Assembly (NCBI RefSeq): GCF_046630445.1
Contig: NC_092338.1
Location: 150,832,501-150,896,500 of the forward strand
Origin: Rutidosis leptorrhynchoides
Taxonomy: Eukaryota; Streptophyta; Magnoliopsida; Asterales; Asteraceae
Direction: 5' to 3'
DNA: 64,000 nt
In this document: in pieces, positions 10,221 through 22,870 of the stretch
Position numbering within the stretch: the stretch's first letter is position 1
How the letters are laid out: each line of letters begins with the position of its first letter
Position numbers and translations under genes: made by a program
Notes under the pieces: generated by a model
Database searches by the model: none
Told to the model about the DNA's origin: nothing
What the model saw: only the letters and a program-made list of their open reading frames with translations

Positions 10221-13200
10221 TGAAATGTCCCGTTCATATTGATTATAAACGTTCCATATTAATTGATTTCGTTACGAGGTTTTGACCTCTATATGAGACG
10301 TTTTTCAAAGACTGCATTCATTTTTAAAACAACCATAACCTTTATTTTATCAATAAAGGTTTCAAAAGCATTACGTAGATTATCAAATAATGATAATCTA
10401 AAATATACTTTTTACACACGACCATTACATAATGGTTTACAATAGAAATATATTACATCGACATATGTTTTCTTGAATGCAGTTTTTACATAATATCATA
10501 CAAACATGGACTCCAAATCTTGTCCTTATTTTAGTATGCAATAGCGGAAGCTCTTAATATTCACCTGAGAATAAACATGCTTTAAACGTCAACAAAAATG
10601 TTGGTGAGTTATAGGTTTAACCTATATATATCAAATCGTAACAATAGACCACAAGATTTCATATTTCAATATACATCCCATACATAGAGATAAAAATCAT
10701 TCATATGGTGAACACCTGGTAACCGACATTAACAAGATGCATATATAAGAATATCCCCATCATTCCGGGACACCCTTCGGATATGATATAAATTTCGAAG
10801 TACTAAAGCATCCGGTACTTTGGATGGGATTTGTTAGGCCCAATAGATCTATCTTTAGGATTCACGTCAATTAGGGTGTCTGTTCCCTAATTCTTAGATT
10901 ACCAGACTTAATAAAAAGAGGCATATTCGATTTCGATAATTCAACCATAGAATGTAGTTTCACATACTTGTGTCTATTTTATAAATCATTTATAAAACCT
11001 GCATTTATTCTCATCCCAAAAATATTAGATTTTAAAAGTGGGACTATAACTCACTTTCACAGATTTTTTACTTCGTCGGGAAGTAAGACTTGGCCACTGA
11101 TTGATTCACAAACCTATAACAATATATACATATATATCAAAGTATGTTCAAAATATATTTACAACACTTTTAATACATTTTGATGTTTTAAGTTTATTAA
11201 GTCAGCTGTCCTCGTTAGTAACCTACAACTAGTTGTCCAACGTTAGATGTACAGAAAAAAAAATTGATATATATTATCTTGAATCAATCCACGACCCAGT
11301 GTATACACGTCTCAGGCTAGATCACAACTCAAAGTATATATATTTTTGAAATCAACCTCAACCCTGTATAGCTAACTCCCACATTACTGCATATAGAGTG
11401 TCTATGGTTGTTCCAAATAATATATACATATGGGTCGATATGATATGTCAAAACATTTGCATACGTGTCTATGGTATCCCAAGATTACATAATATATTAG
11501 AATACATGTATAATACAATATAAGTTAGCTAGGATATGATTAATATAGATTTGTTACCAATTTTCACGTTGCTACAACAAGAAAAATTATCCAATCTTGT
11601 TTTACCCATAACTTCTTCATTTTAAATCCGTTTTGAGTGAATCAAATTGCTATGGTTTCATATTGAACTCTATTTTATGAATCTAAATATAAAAAGTATA
11701 GGTTTATAGTCGGAAATATAAGTTACAAGTCATTTTTGTAAAGGTAGTCATTTCAGTCGAAAGAACGACGTCTAGATGACCATTTTAGAAAACATACTTC
11801 CACTTTGAGTTTAACCATGATTTTTGGATATAGTTTCATGTTCATAAGAAAAATCATTTTCCCAGAAGAACAACTTTTAAATCAAAGTTTATCATAGTTT
11901 TTAATTAACTAACCCAAAACAGCCCGCGGTGTTACTACGACGGCGTAAATCCGGTTTTACGGTGTTTCTCGTGTTTCCAGGTTTTAAATCATTAAGTTAG
12001 CATATAATATAGATATAGAACATGTGTTTAGTTAATTTTAAAAGTCAAGTTAGAAGGATTAACTTTTGTTTGCGAACAAGTTTAGAATTAACTAAACTAT
12101 GTTCTAGTGATTACAAGTTTAAACCTTCGAATAAGATAGCTTTATATGTATGAATTGAATGATGTTATGAACATCATTACTACCTCAAGTTTTCTGGATA
12201 AAGCTACTGGAAATGAGAAAAATGGATCTAGCTTCAAAGGATCCTTGGATGGCTTGAAAGTTCTTGAAGCAGAATCATGACACGAAAACAGTTCAAGTAA
12301 GATTTTCACTCGAAATAAGATTGTTATAGTTATAGAAATTGAATCAAAGTTTGAATATGAGTATTACCTTGTATTAGAAAGATATATTACTGTAAATAAG
12401 AAAGATTTCTTGAGGTTGGATGATCACTCTACAAGATTGGAAGTAAGCTAGCAAACTTGGAAGTATTCTTGATTTTATGAAACTAGAACTTGTAGAATTT
12501 ATGAAGAACACTTAGAACTTGAAGATAGAACTTGAGTGAGATCAATTAGATGAATAAAATTGAAGAATGAAAGTGTTTGTAGGTGTTTTTGGTCGTTGGT
12601 GTATGGATTAGATATAAAGGATATGTAATTTTGTTTTCATGTAAATAAGTCATGAATGATTACTCATATTTTTGTAATTTTATGAGATATTTCATGCTAG
12701 TTGCCAAATGATGGTTCCCACATGTATTAGGTGACTCACATGGGCTTCTAAGAGCTGATCATTGGAGTGTATATACCAATAGTACATACATCTAAAAGCT
12801 GTGTATTGTACGAGTACGAATACGGGTGCATACGAGTAGAATTGTTGATGAAACTGAACGAGGATGTGATTGTAAGCATTTTTGTTAAGTAGAAGTATTT
12901 TGATAAGTGTCTTGAAGTCTTTCAAAAGTGTATGAATACATATTAAAACACTACATGTATATACATTTTAACTGAGTCGTTAAGTCATCGTTAGTCGTTA
13001 CATGTAAGTGTTGTTTTGAAATCTTTAGGTTAACGATCTTGTTAAATGTTGTTAACCCAATGTTTATAATATCAAAAGAGATTTTAAATTATTATATTAT
13101 CATGATATTATGATGTACGAATATCTCTTAATATGATATATATACATTAAATGTCGTTACAACGATAATCGTTACATATATGTTTCGTTTCAAAATCATT

Positions 13201-13503
13201 AAGTTAGTAGTCTTGTTTTTTACATATGTAGTTCATTGTTAATATACTTAATGATATGTTTAATTATCATAATATCATGTTAACTATATATATAACCATA
13301 TATATGTCATCATATAGTTTTTACAAGTTTTAACGTTCGTGAATCACTGGTCAACTTGGGTGGTCAATTGTCTATATGAAACCTATTTCAATTAATCAAG
13401 TCTTAACAAGTTTGATTGCTTAACATGTTGGAAACACTTAATCATGTAAAATAACAATTTCATTTAATATATATATAAACATGGAAAAGTTTGGGTCACT
13501 ACA
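10221..13503 (-). repeat. E1 right LTR (5' LTR in element orientation)
   Basis: 3283 bp, the partner of 331-3629. It holds the shared LTR stem-loop module at 10542-10610. It ends CACTACA, followed by the CCGAC duplication and the rest of the E2 LTR. Confidence 0.93.
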
Positions 13504-13508
13504 CCGAC

Positions 13509-15933
13509 TACTTAGGTCCCATTGCGTGGTCGTAAGTCTTTAAAATGACGTTTGACCAAAACATGTCGCCTTCATTTCTTAAATAAAGATTGTTCCCAAG
13601 TTTACAATAATTGTTCAACTAAAAGTTTCGTTACAAAGTTATTAGTACAAATGAAATCTAGGCGACACAGTTTTAAATAAAGTCAATAGACGCTCCATGT
13701 ATGCACATATACTCGACATCCAATGCAAGTATCAAATAATGAGCGGGGGCATGTTTCACATATCGTTCAAAGACCTGAGAAAAACATAGAAATCTGTCAA
13801 CAAAAATGTTGGTGAAATCATAGGTTTAAATAAGTAAGTGAGTAAAAGTAAGTCGAACCACAAGATTTGCAACATTGATAAAATAGTAATACATTCTAAA
13901 AGTTAATATTCACGAGCACCCAATTATCAAGGCTTAACATTCCGTCCGTTGATACCCCATTAATAGTGCTAGAACAACACTGTTTCCCGAAAATATATTT
14001 CATCCGTAGACGGTAGCGAAACGTCCTAGATGAGGGTTTGTCAAACCCATATGGCCATACAACATAAGTTCACGCCTACACTTACACACTGCAAGAGTAA
14101 CTAATGATAATCAAATTGAGGATTTCGTTCTAAACTCGTATGTAGAATGTTTGTTTTCCTCTACTTGTGTTCACTTAGTTTAAAAGTAATGTTTATGTTT
14201 TCTCATCCCAAATGTAAGTTCAAAAGAGTAAAAGTGGGACTATGATCTCACCTTGAGTGCAAGAGTGTAGCAGTACTTCAACAAGTAAAAGTGCAAAGAA
14301 CAATGCTAGTCTTGACCTAAACAAATAGGTTGTATCAATAATGGTAAACACGGCTGGTCAAAGATGTTCAATTAGTCCTATGGCTCGTTACGACTCAATT
14401 ATATAGCATGTGAATCACGTTGTCAAGTTTCATGCATAATACAAGTATAAAAGCAATTTAGAACAATTGCATACGTATTTGGTTAAGTTTGACTAAAAGT
14501 CAAACTTGGTCAAAGTCAACGAAAAAGTCAACGTGTTTCGGTCGGGTCTTGGACAATTTTTATAAGTTTAGAAATCATATATAAGCATGTTGGCCAAGTT
14601 TCATGTCAATCGGAGGTGCGTAGCATAGTTAGAATTCAAATGAAAATTGAAAAGTGAATAACCATCTGCCCGCGCTTTAAGCCGCGCCACGGCTGGAAGA
14701 CCCGCGCCGCGGGCTAACACTAGTTTTGAAGGTCGAGCATTTTGATAGTTTCAGACATCTGAGTTAGTGTTAAGCCGCGCCGCGGCTAGAGGAGCCGCGC
14801 CGCGGGCTAAAGCATGACAGGACACCTGTGCTGATTTTAAGTGTAGGCTCGATCAAAACTTCAAACAAACGTAACTTATGAACCGTAAACATTCAAAACA
14901 CGTATCTTATATCGTTGGAAAGGTAATTTAAATAGGAATAAAACTAAACACATTTCATAAATCAAACTCATCATTAACAACAAAGAAAAACCTCAATAAA
15001 TGATCATTAAACGTTCAAAATCAAAGTTTTAAGTTCATAAAACGCTTTTCTTGACTCGGGAAACCAATTTACACATATTATATGCTGTTTCTAAGGTAAT
15101 TAAACATACCATACAATTAAACACTTACTAACAACATTTCATGGCATTCAAAGCATCAAAGGTTCATTTCAAGTTCATCAAACCCTAATCAAAATTCACA
15201 AAAATCACTATTCATGTATTTGAAGTTTTCTTAATCAACCTACGCATCAAAACGAAGCTAGTGATACTAGTAACACAATTAAAACATGGACTTTAGCATT
15301 CAAACAACATTAACTCATCCAAAATCAAAGTTTAAGCAAACCCATTTTCAAGTTCATGCTAGTTACTCCAAAACAACAAATCGAGCAAACAAAATATATA
15401 TTCATGTTATACACAAGTCATAGACACTAACTATCATCATTTCAAGTATATAAAATGAATTTAGAGAAATTTAGTGTTTTTAGAAAGTTACCCAAACTTG
15501 ATGAAATTGGTACCAAAATGTAGAGGATGAAGAGAGGATCACGAAAATGTAATTTGTTTTGTTGCTAGCTTCCAAATCCGAATTTAGATGATGAATTATG
15601 GTTTGTGTTCTTGAGAGAAAACAAGGAAGTAGGAGAGAAAGAGGATGAGTGAATGAATGGATGAGGAAGGTGGGAGGTGGTTGACTAAGTCAACCACTAG
15701 TCACCTTTTTATTTAAATGGCAAAACTAGTCCTTCGAGTTTGTAGTCGGGTGCGGAAATTATCCGAACGAATTATTTTAAATTACAAGCGAGAACGGGAG
15801 ATATTATAATACGATAACGAAAATATTAAGAACGCTAGCTAACGGAGGGTACGAATCTAGATACGAAGGATATTAATAAAAATAAAAAAGACGGACGTTA
15901 AAATAATTTAACGAAAAAATGCGGGATGTTACA
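13509..15933 (-). repeat. E2 left LTR, main part
   Basis: Matches 20011-22427 nearly base for base. The outer 38 bases of this LTR lie at 293-330, on the other side of E1. It ends in TGTTACA beside the purine-tract region. It contains the LTR stem-loop module shared by all elements here (13741-13819) and GC-rich palindromes at 14669-14716 and 14769-14810. Confidence 0.9.
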
Positions 15934-15972
15934 TTACCCACACCTTAAAAGAAATTTCGTCCCGAAATTTAG
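15934..15972 (-). other. E2 polypurine tract and pre-LTR palindrome
   Basis: On the minus strand this reads as a palindrome AAATTTCG-GGA-CGAAATTT followed by a purine-rich tract and GGTGTGGGTAA next to the 3' LTR. The same palindrome stands next to the 3' LTR of E1, E3 and E4. This is where plus-strand DNA synthesis is primed in LTR retroelements. Confidence 0.75.
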
Positions 15973-18512
15973 TTGGAAGTAATAGTTGATGTCCCTTACA
16001 CGAGACCTTACGTTGTCGATGCTATGAATAGGTGAAGATATGTCCTTGGGCATTTCCACGAATTTGGATAGTCGGGGTTTCACGTCGTATTAAGGCTTGA
16101 TTTTACGATCCACAAGTCCAACCGGTTTTCCTTATGAAGAGGAGTTTATCATCAATAGTAAATTTATCTAGGAGAGTAGCACGTTCCTGTTCCGCAGGAC
16201 ACGTCTCTAAGTTTGTGACATGGAACGTAGGGTGATTGGATACTTAATTGAGTCTGAAGTTCTAAACGGTAGGAAGCGGTTCCAGTACGCCCAAAATTTC
16301 GAAAGGATCAATATTGTGAATATAACTTTCCTCGATTTTTCTGAATCGGATTACACCTTTCCAGGGTGCGGATTTCATGAGGTTTTCATCTCATATTGGT
16401 ATGGCTCTTTTTGGAGACTACGGGTCGTCTTGAGTCCTTCTCGGACTTGAACGATCTCAACTGTTATTTCTTGAATGAGTTCGGATTCGGTGATTTGCTT
16501 GCCACACGCTTTAGTCCAACGAATAGGGGTATGACATTTGCGGTCATATAGGGTTTCGGAAGTGCGGCGTTAATACACGAATGGTAACTGTCGTTGTAAG
16601 AGGAACTACTAAAGGTAACAATACCAGTTTGTAACATGTCTTTCCATGATTTGAGTCATACGTTTGCTTGTTCCGTCATTTGTGGATGATACGTGGTACT
16701 CCTGTTTAAACGTGTTCCTAAGGCTTCTTGTAAAACTAAAAGTGAAACGTGTATTTTGATCCGAGGTAATTGACAATGGTACACCGTGTTGGAGTAGAAT
16801 CTCTTAAGATATGCTCGAACAAGTTAGTTAGGGTTCGAAAACGTTGATTGGGACAAGTTTTTGGTTCTCAAGGATTCCCGCGCCGCGGAAAATTTATCGA
16901 TTTTTGAAAATGTTCGCTACAGCAAGTTTCTTATCGGGTTCTGGAAATGTTCGTTAGGACTATTCACCCTTGTGGTGAATACCAGTGTAACTTGAAGAGT
17001 CTCTCCCTCCATGGAGAATTTAGAATAAAAGATTTCCTTATACGAAAGTAAGAATGAAAAAGATAGGAGTGAAATGAGGACTTAGAACATGATGAGTGTA
17101 TACCTTGAGGTAGCCATATCGCGCATCTAGTGGTCAAATGTTGAGACTGGGTGGGAAACGAGATAGTACACGTAGTTTTATAGTTCGGGGTTGAGTAGTA
17201 GTTGGCCGTATCAGGAGCATGAGGACGATAAGTCAAAAAAAAGAAAGAAGTATCCCTGGATTGGGTGTTATCTTAAGTTCCGTAATATCAGACGGTAACG
17301 GTGAGATAACAGAGTTATGTAACATGGCATGTGATGACGAGGAGGTTGATCGGGTCCATGATTAAGTATTCAAATTTTTCGTGCCAAAATAACGAAATTC
17401 AGTTTCGTTGATTTCGAGTTGAGAGAGTATGCCCTTCAGGCGTTCACGTAGAAATATTTCCATATTTGAGTTCCATCTTGTGCTTCGCAAATTTAGCTAG
17501 TAAGGTTGGTGTGAATGATCACGTTCAAAGTTCGGACACAGAGAGGTTTAATTCTTCCCTTAGTGAGTTAACGAGGTTAAAGGACGAGCAACACGAGAAA
17601 AGTCGGAAATAAAATTTTTTGTAACAACCGGCGAGGTCTAAGATTTTACGAATACAAGTCAGAGTCATGAGGGTTTCCCGATTACGTGTGGTTCCGATTG
17701 TGAGACGTATTAAAATACTTTGACCACTAACAACATGGTCAAAAGATTGGACTTCGTTTAACCAAAATTCTCACTTGGAGAATTCGGCGTAGAGTTGCTC
17801 TTTTCTCAAGAGTTCGAGCGTAAGACGGAGATGTCGTTCATTTTCTTCTTTACTTGAATAGGTTTAGACATCATCTATAAACACGATAACGGATTCATCT
17901 AGATAAGTTTACAAAACGCTGTTCAGGAGGCTTATGAATACAGGCGGAGGCCTAGATAATCGAACGGTACTAAAAGAAGTTTACAACTATCATAGCGAGT
18001 TCTAAAAGTGGGTTAGGAGACATCTTCTCCCTGATCTCTCAATTGATAATAATCGGAACAGAGGTCGATTTGGAATATACGCGAGATTCTTGTAAATAAT
18101 CATGAGGTCATGGATACGAGGAAGAGGGTATCGGTTTCCAACCGAAAATTACTTAGTTCACAATAATCTATACATAATTGTAGGGAAACAATTTCTCCTT
18201 AATGTATAGGTTTTGAGCTCCTTAGTTCTATAGGTGTCAAGTCAAAATTCAAATTATCCACACAATAAGTTTAACGTATATCCTCCGATAAAATTTATAG
18301 GTACTCAATATTTTTCCGTTGGTCACTTGAATTGCCTAAATAGTATCTAAGGGAAAAGGTGGAGTGCAAAGAGTACGATTCAAAGCCTTGGTTATAAAAC
18401 GTCTAACGGTAACCGAATCGAATAAGTATGAAATATGCGGGTTGTTGTGAAGAAACGTACCCGTGACTAGTCCATCGTCGTCTCGGGCATCCTAGGTGTC
18501 GATGTTGAAAGT
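15973..18512 (-). pseudogene. E2 pol region, strongly decayed
   Basis: No long open frame survives. Short stretches on the minus strand still resemble the integrase, RNase H and reverse transcriptase regions of E1 and E4 in the expected order, and the region lies between gag and the purine tract. It is much more decayed than its LTRs, so the element may already have been defective when it moved. I treat it as a fossil with many breaks. Confidence 0.6.
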
Positions 18513-19556
18513 TCAACGGTGTGCGTTGGGGTTGGCTTTCTTCTTTGGGCACGCATTCCTAAAATGACCCGTTTGGCCACATGCGTAGCAAGTGACCGAC
18601 TTTTGTGTGTTGGGTCCCTTTTGTGTGACGGGGGTGGCACTTCCACAATGTTTGGCCATATGACCCCTTCCTTGGCATCGGCGGCAAATTAGCTTGCCAC
18701 ATTCACCAAAGTGATGTTTGTGGCACTTGTTACAATAAGGTAGGTACCCGGCATAACCTTTCTTGCCGTCGGGGGTGAAGGACTTCTTGGTGAAGTTGTT
18801 GTTGTAGTTGCTCGATGGAGAGGCTTCCCATTTTCTTTTTTTGTTACCCGGTTGGTCCTCGGCCATTGGTGCCGGCGCTTCAATTTCCTCCACCATTTTT
18901 ATAGATTGGCGGGCCATCGTTAAAGCCTCTTGTAGGTTGGTGGGTTTGGATGACATTACCCCGTGTTGAATGCTCTTAGGAAGGCCATCCATGTAAAGTT
19001 CAACTCTTAGGGAATCGGGAGTCATGAGGTTCGAACAACTTAAGGCTAGTTCGGCAAACCGTTGATTATAAGCTTCGAGGTCATTCCCGACCGTTTTTAA
19101 ATTTCTTAGCCCCTGTTCGAGCCTTCGAGTCTTGTCATGAGGGAAGTATTCGGTGATCATTCTTTCTCTTAATTCGGTCCAGGAGAGTGTGTGAGCTTCA
19201 TCGATACCCACCGATTGTACGTACTTGTTCCACCATGAAAGAGCGATGTCGGTGAAAGTGAGGGTGAAAAACTTTACCTTATCTTGGTCCCGATAACCGC
19301 TTATGCTAAAAACAGATTCCGTTTGATCAAACCATCGGGTGAGAGCAACCGGTCCCCCGGTTCCATCAAAAGTGGGAGGATTGTACTTCATGAAGTTTTT
19401 GTAGGAGCAACCTTCGTTTGAATTACCGGGCCCACGATTCTTGTTGTGGTTGGAGAAGTGATCGGCCACGGCCGCACCTACGGCGGTGGTTATCATTCGT
19501 TGAAAAGCTTGTTCTAGAGTTTCGGAAGAAGTATTGTGTTGACCTTGGTGAGCCAT
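18513..19556 (-). CDS. E2 gag polyprotein
   Basis: An open frame of about 347 aa from MAHQGQHNTSSE; the upstream in-frame Met at 19574 is possible, but this Met fits the E1 gag start. The capsid-like retrotrans_gag domain is shown by WWNKYVQSVG and the segment around LRNLKTVGNDLEAYNQRF. A basic spacer follows, then two CCHC zinc knuckles (CRRCQGRGHMAKHC and CYACGQTGHFRNAC) for nucleic-acid binding. The product would form the virus-like particle in the cytoplasm. The frame looks whole, in contrast to the decayed pol downstream. Confidence 0.85.
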   Translation of the reverse strand: MAHQGQHNTSSETLEQAFQRMITTAVGAAVADHFSNHNKNRGPGNSNEGCSYKNFMKYNPPTFDGTGGPVALTRWFDQTESVFSISGYRDQDKVKFFTLTFTDIALSWWNKYVQSVGIDEAHTLSWTELRERMITEYFPHDKTRRLEQGLRNLKTVGNDLEAYNQRFAELALSCSNLMTPDSLRVELYMDGLPKSIQHGVMSSKPTNLQEALTMARQSIKMVEEIEAPAPMAEDQPGNKKRKWEASPSSNYNNNFTKKSFTPDGKKGYAGYLPYCNKCHKHHFGECGKLICRRCQGRGHMAKHCGSATPVTQKGPNTQKSVTCYACGQTGHFRNACPKKKANPNAHR

Positions 19557-19960
19557 TGTTCCTTCATGACACAAGAATATCGTTGATTAGTATTCTTAAC
19601 TATACTAATCGTGATATGGAATAATGATGAAGAGAAAATTTTCCTTGACTCGCCTTAAATTCTTTATGTCACAATGTCGGAACGTTCATATGAGTCACCG
19701 TAATATAATCCCGGCAATTATATTACCTTAATTCATATGTGCATTCGACATTATTTCACAAAGTCAAGGTGGCGCGTCAATCAAATTAAACAACGTGAGA
19801 TCAAGATGAAGCAAGAGTTAAATATTAGTAGAAACGTTCGAGCATAAATGCACAAATATTCAAGTAATTCCTACTTCAAGTCTATATGCCGGTTGTAGTC
19901 TAGATTCACTAATGTACCCTATGACTCGGGGTTGACACCAATGAACTCTAAATCCCTACA

Positions 19961-19980
19961 ACCAAGGCTCTGATACCATC
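19961..19980 (-). promoter_or_regulatory. E2 primer-binding site
   Basis: On the minus strand the sequence directly next to the LTR reads TGGTATCAGAGCCTTGGT, the complement of the 3' end of plant initiator-Met tRNA, the usual primer for minus-strand synthesis in this group. Confidence 0.85.
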
Positions 19981-22427
19981 TGTAGCGACCCGATCAAATC
20001 GTCATTGATGGCGCCGACTACTTAGGTCCCATTGCATGGTCGTAAGTCTTTAAAATGACGTTTGACCAAAACATGTCGCCTTCATTTCTTAAATAAAGAT
20101 TGTTCCCAAGTTTACAATAATTGTTCAACCAAAAGTTTCGTTACAAGGTTATAAGTACAAATGAAATCTAGGTGACACAGTTTTAAATAAAGTCAATAGA
20201 CGCTCCATGTATGCACATATACTCGACATCCAATGCAAGTATCAAATAATGAGCGGGAGCATGTTTCACATATCGTTCAAAGACCTGAGAAAAACATAGA
20301 AATCTGTCAACAAAAAGGTTGGTGAAATCATAGGTTTAAATAAGTAAGTGAGTAAAAGTAAGTCGAACCACAAGATTTGCAACATTGATAAAATAGTAAT
20401 ACATTCTAAAAGTTAATATTCACGAGCACCCAATTATCAAGGCTTAACATTCCGTCCGTTGATACCCCATTAATAGTGCTAGAACAACACTGTTTCCCGA
20501 AAATATATTTCATCCGTAGACGGTAGCGAACCGTCCTAGATGAGGGTTTGTCAAACCCATATGGCCATACAACATAAGTTCATGCCTACACTTACACACT
20601 GCAATAGTAAATAATGATAATCGAATTGAGGATTTCGTTCTAAACTCGTATGTAGAATGTTTGTTTTCCTCTACTTGTGTTCACTTAGTTTAAAAGTAAT
20701 GTTTATGTTTTCTCATCCCAAATGTAAGTTCAAAAGAGTAAAAGTGGGACTATGATCTCACCTTGAGTGCAAGAGTGTAGCAGTACTTCAACAAGTAAAA
20801 GTGCAAAGAACAATGCTAGTCTTGACCTAAACAAATAGGTTGTATCAATAATGGTAAACACGGTTGGTCAAAGATGTTCAATTAGTCCTATGGCTCGTTA
20901 CGACTCAATTATATAGCATGTGAATCACGTTGTCAAGTTTCATGCATAATACAAGTATAAAAGCAATTTAGAACGATTGCATACGTATTTGGTTAAGTTT
21001 GACTAAAAGTCAAACTTGGTCAAAGTCAAAGTCAACGAAAAAGTCAACGTGTTTGGGTCGGGTCTCGGACAATTTTTATAAGTTTAGAAATCATATATAA
21101 GCATGTTGGCCAAGTTTCATGTCAATCGGAGGTGCGTAGCTTAGTTAGAATTCAAATGAAAGTTGAAAAGTGAATAACCATCTGCCCACGCTTTAAGCCG
21201 GGCCGCGGCTGGAAGACCCGCGCCGCGGGCTAACACTAGTTTTGAAGGTCGAGCATTTTGATGGTTTCAGACATCTGAGTTAGTGTTAAGCCGCGCCGCG
21301 GCTAGAGGAGCTGCGCCGCGGGCTAAAGCATGACAGGACACCTGTGCTGATTTTAAGTGTAGGCTCGATCAAAACTTCAAACAAACGTAACTTATGAACC
21401 GTAAACATTCAAAACACGTATCTTATATCGTTGGAAAGGTAATTTAAATAGGAATACAACTAAACACATATCATAAATCAAACTCATCATTAACAACAAT
21501 GAAAAACCTCAATAAATGATCATTAAACGTTCAAAATCAAAGTTTTAAGTTCATAAAACGCTTTTCTTGACTCGGGAAACCAATTTACACATATTATATG
21601 CCGTTTCTAAGGTAATTAAACATACCATACAATTAAACACTTACTAACAATATTTCATGGCATTCAAAGCATCAAAGGTTCATTTCAGGTTCATCAAACC
21701 CTAATCAAAATTCACAAAAATCACTAATCATGTATTTGAAGTTTTCTTAATCAACCTACGCATCAAAACGAAGCTAGTGATACTAGTAACACAATTAAAA
21801 CATGGACTTTAGCATTCAAACAACATTAACTCATCCAAAATCAAAGTTTAAGCAAGCCCATTTTCAAGTTCATGCTAGTTACTCCAAAACAACAAATCGA
21901 GCAAACAAAACATATATTCATGTTATACACAAGCCATAGACACTAACTATCATCATTTCAAGTATATAAAATGAATTTAGAGAAATTTAGTGTTTTTAGA
22001 AAGTTACCCAAACTTGATGAAATTGGTACCAAAATGTAGAGGATGAAGAGAGGATCACGAAAATGTAATTTGTTTTGTTGCTAGCTTCCAAATCCGAATT
22101 TAGATGATGAATTATGGTTTGTGTTCTTGAGAGAAAACAAGGAAGTAGGAGAGAAAGAGGATGAGTGAATGAATGGATGAGGTAGGTGGGAGGTGGTTGA
22201 CTAAGTCAACCACTAGTCACCTTTTTATTTAAATGGCAAAACTAGTCCTTCGAGTTTGTAGTCGGGTGCGGAAATTATTCGAACGAATTATTTTAAATTA
22301 CAAGCGAGTACGGGAGATATTATAATCCAATAATGAAAATATTAAGAACGCTAGCTAACGGAGGGTACGAATCTAGATACGAAGGATATTAATAAAATAA
22401 TTTAACGGAAAAATGCGGGATGTTACA
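19981..22427 (-). repeat. E2 right LTR
   Basis: An uninterrupted LTR of 2447 bp, TGTAGCGACC to TGTTACA. It carries the shared stem-loop module at 20252-20330 and GC-rich palindromes of the CCGCGCCGCGG type at 21181-21327. The following ACAGG is the target duplication. Confidence 0.9.
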
Positions 22428-22432
22428 ACAGG

Positions 22433-22586
22433 TATAAATACTTATACATACGAGGCTGAAGCGAGGTTCGTTGAGATGGCGAGATTGATAGCAGCCTTAA
22501 CTACCAGGGTTGCTGCGTTAGAGGCAGAACATAATAGGCCGAGGAATGATGGACCTGCCTTCCATACCCGACAGAAGAGGAAGTGA
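22433..22586 (+). CDS. E4 5' accessory reading frame, downstream part
   Basis: E4 sequence resumes here after the second ACAGG duplication. The segment encodes a stretch of alternating hydrophobic and charged residues (for example MARLIAALTTRVAALEAEH), which looks like a short coiled coil, and then a basic tail before a stop at 22584-22586. E5's accessory frame ends in a similar heptad-like stretch, supporting a common type of protein. The function is unknown. Confidence 0.5.
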
Positions 22587-22870
22587 AGGGTCGTTGACCA
22601 TGAGCTTCTTTTCCTTTTTCATCCACCATACCTTCTTTAATTGATTATATAAGACTTACCGGGTGTTATAAACCGGGCTATTAGCACATTATGTTTATTG
22701 TTTGGTTTACTACTTTGGAAATTGGTTTATCACTCTTGGACTATACTTATATTAATGGTGGATTATGCTATTGGTAACTATGATCTTTTATTGCATGCGG
22801 TAATATTCTGTATTTAGTAACTTGTATGATCATAATACTTGTGTTATGTTATACTACTACTATTGCCATT
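22587..22870 (+). other. E4 untranslated segment before the E3 insertion
   Basis: AT-rich sequence without a convincing reading frame, between the end of the accessory frame and the E3 insertion. It ends in TAC/ACT-rich sequence that continues after E3 at 35726. The last five bases, CCATT, are the E3 target duplication. Confidence 0.6.

Larger units (their letters stand above)
326..13508 (-). mobile_element. E1: Ty3/Gypsy (Tekay-like) retrotransposon carrying an F-box-type frame, minus strand
   Basis: The element proper is 331-13503, flanked by CCGAC (326-330 and 13504-13508), and it sits in the left LTR of E2. LTRs are 331-3629 and 10221-13503 and differ by about 1-2 per cent by eye, so it is young. 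Reading on the minus strand from right to left, the order is primer site, acidic accessory frame (10011-9436), F-box-type frame (9259-8576), a hairpin at 8378-8362, gag, protease, reverse transcriptase, RNase H, integrase, chromodomain-like tail, purine tract and LTR. The gag-pol part is broken in about five places, while the two accessory frames are open. Confidence 0.9.
288..22432 (-). mobile_element. E2: Ty3/Gypsy retrotransposon, minus strand, with E1 nested in its left LTR
   Basis: The element proper is 293-22427, flanked by the 5-bp duplication ACAGG (288-292, 22428-22432). Its right LTR is 19981-22427. Its left LTR starts at 293, is interrupted by E1 after base 330, and continues from 13509 to 15933. 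The LTRs are about 2.45 kb and differ by roughly 1 per cent by eye, so insertion was recent. The primer site next to the right LTR matches initiator-Met tRNA, and the purine tract region lies next to the left LTR. The gag frame is long and open, while the pol region is heavily decayed with many breaks, so this copy is a fossil that would have needed help in trans. Confidence 0.9.
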
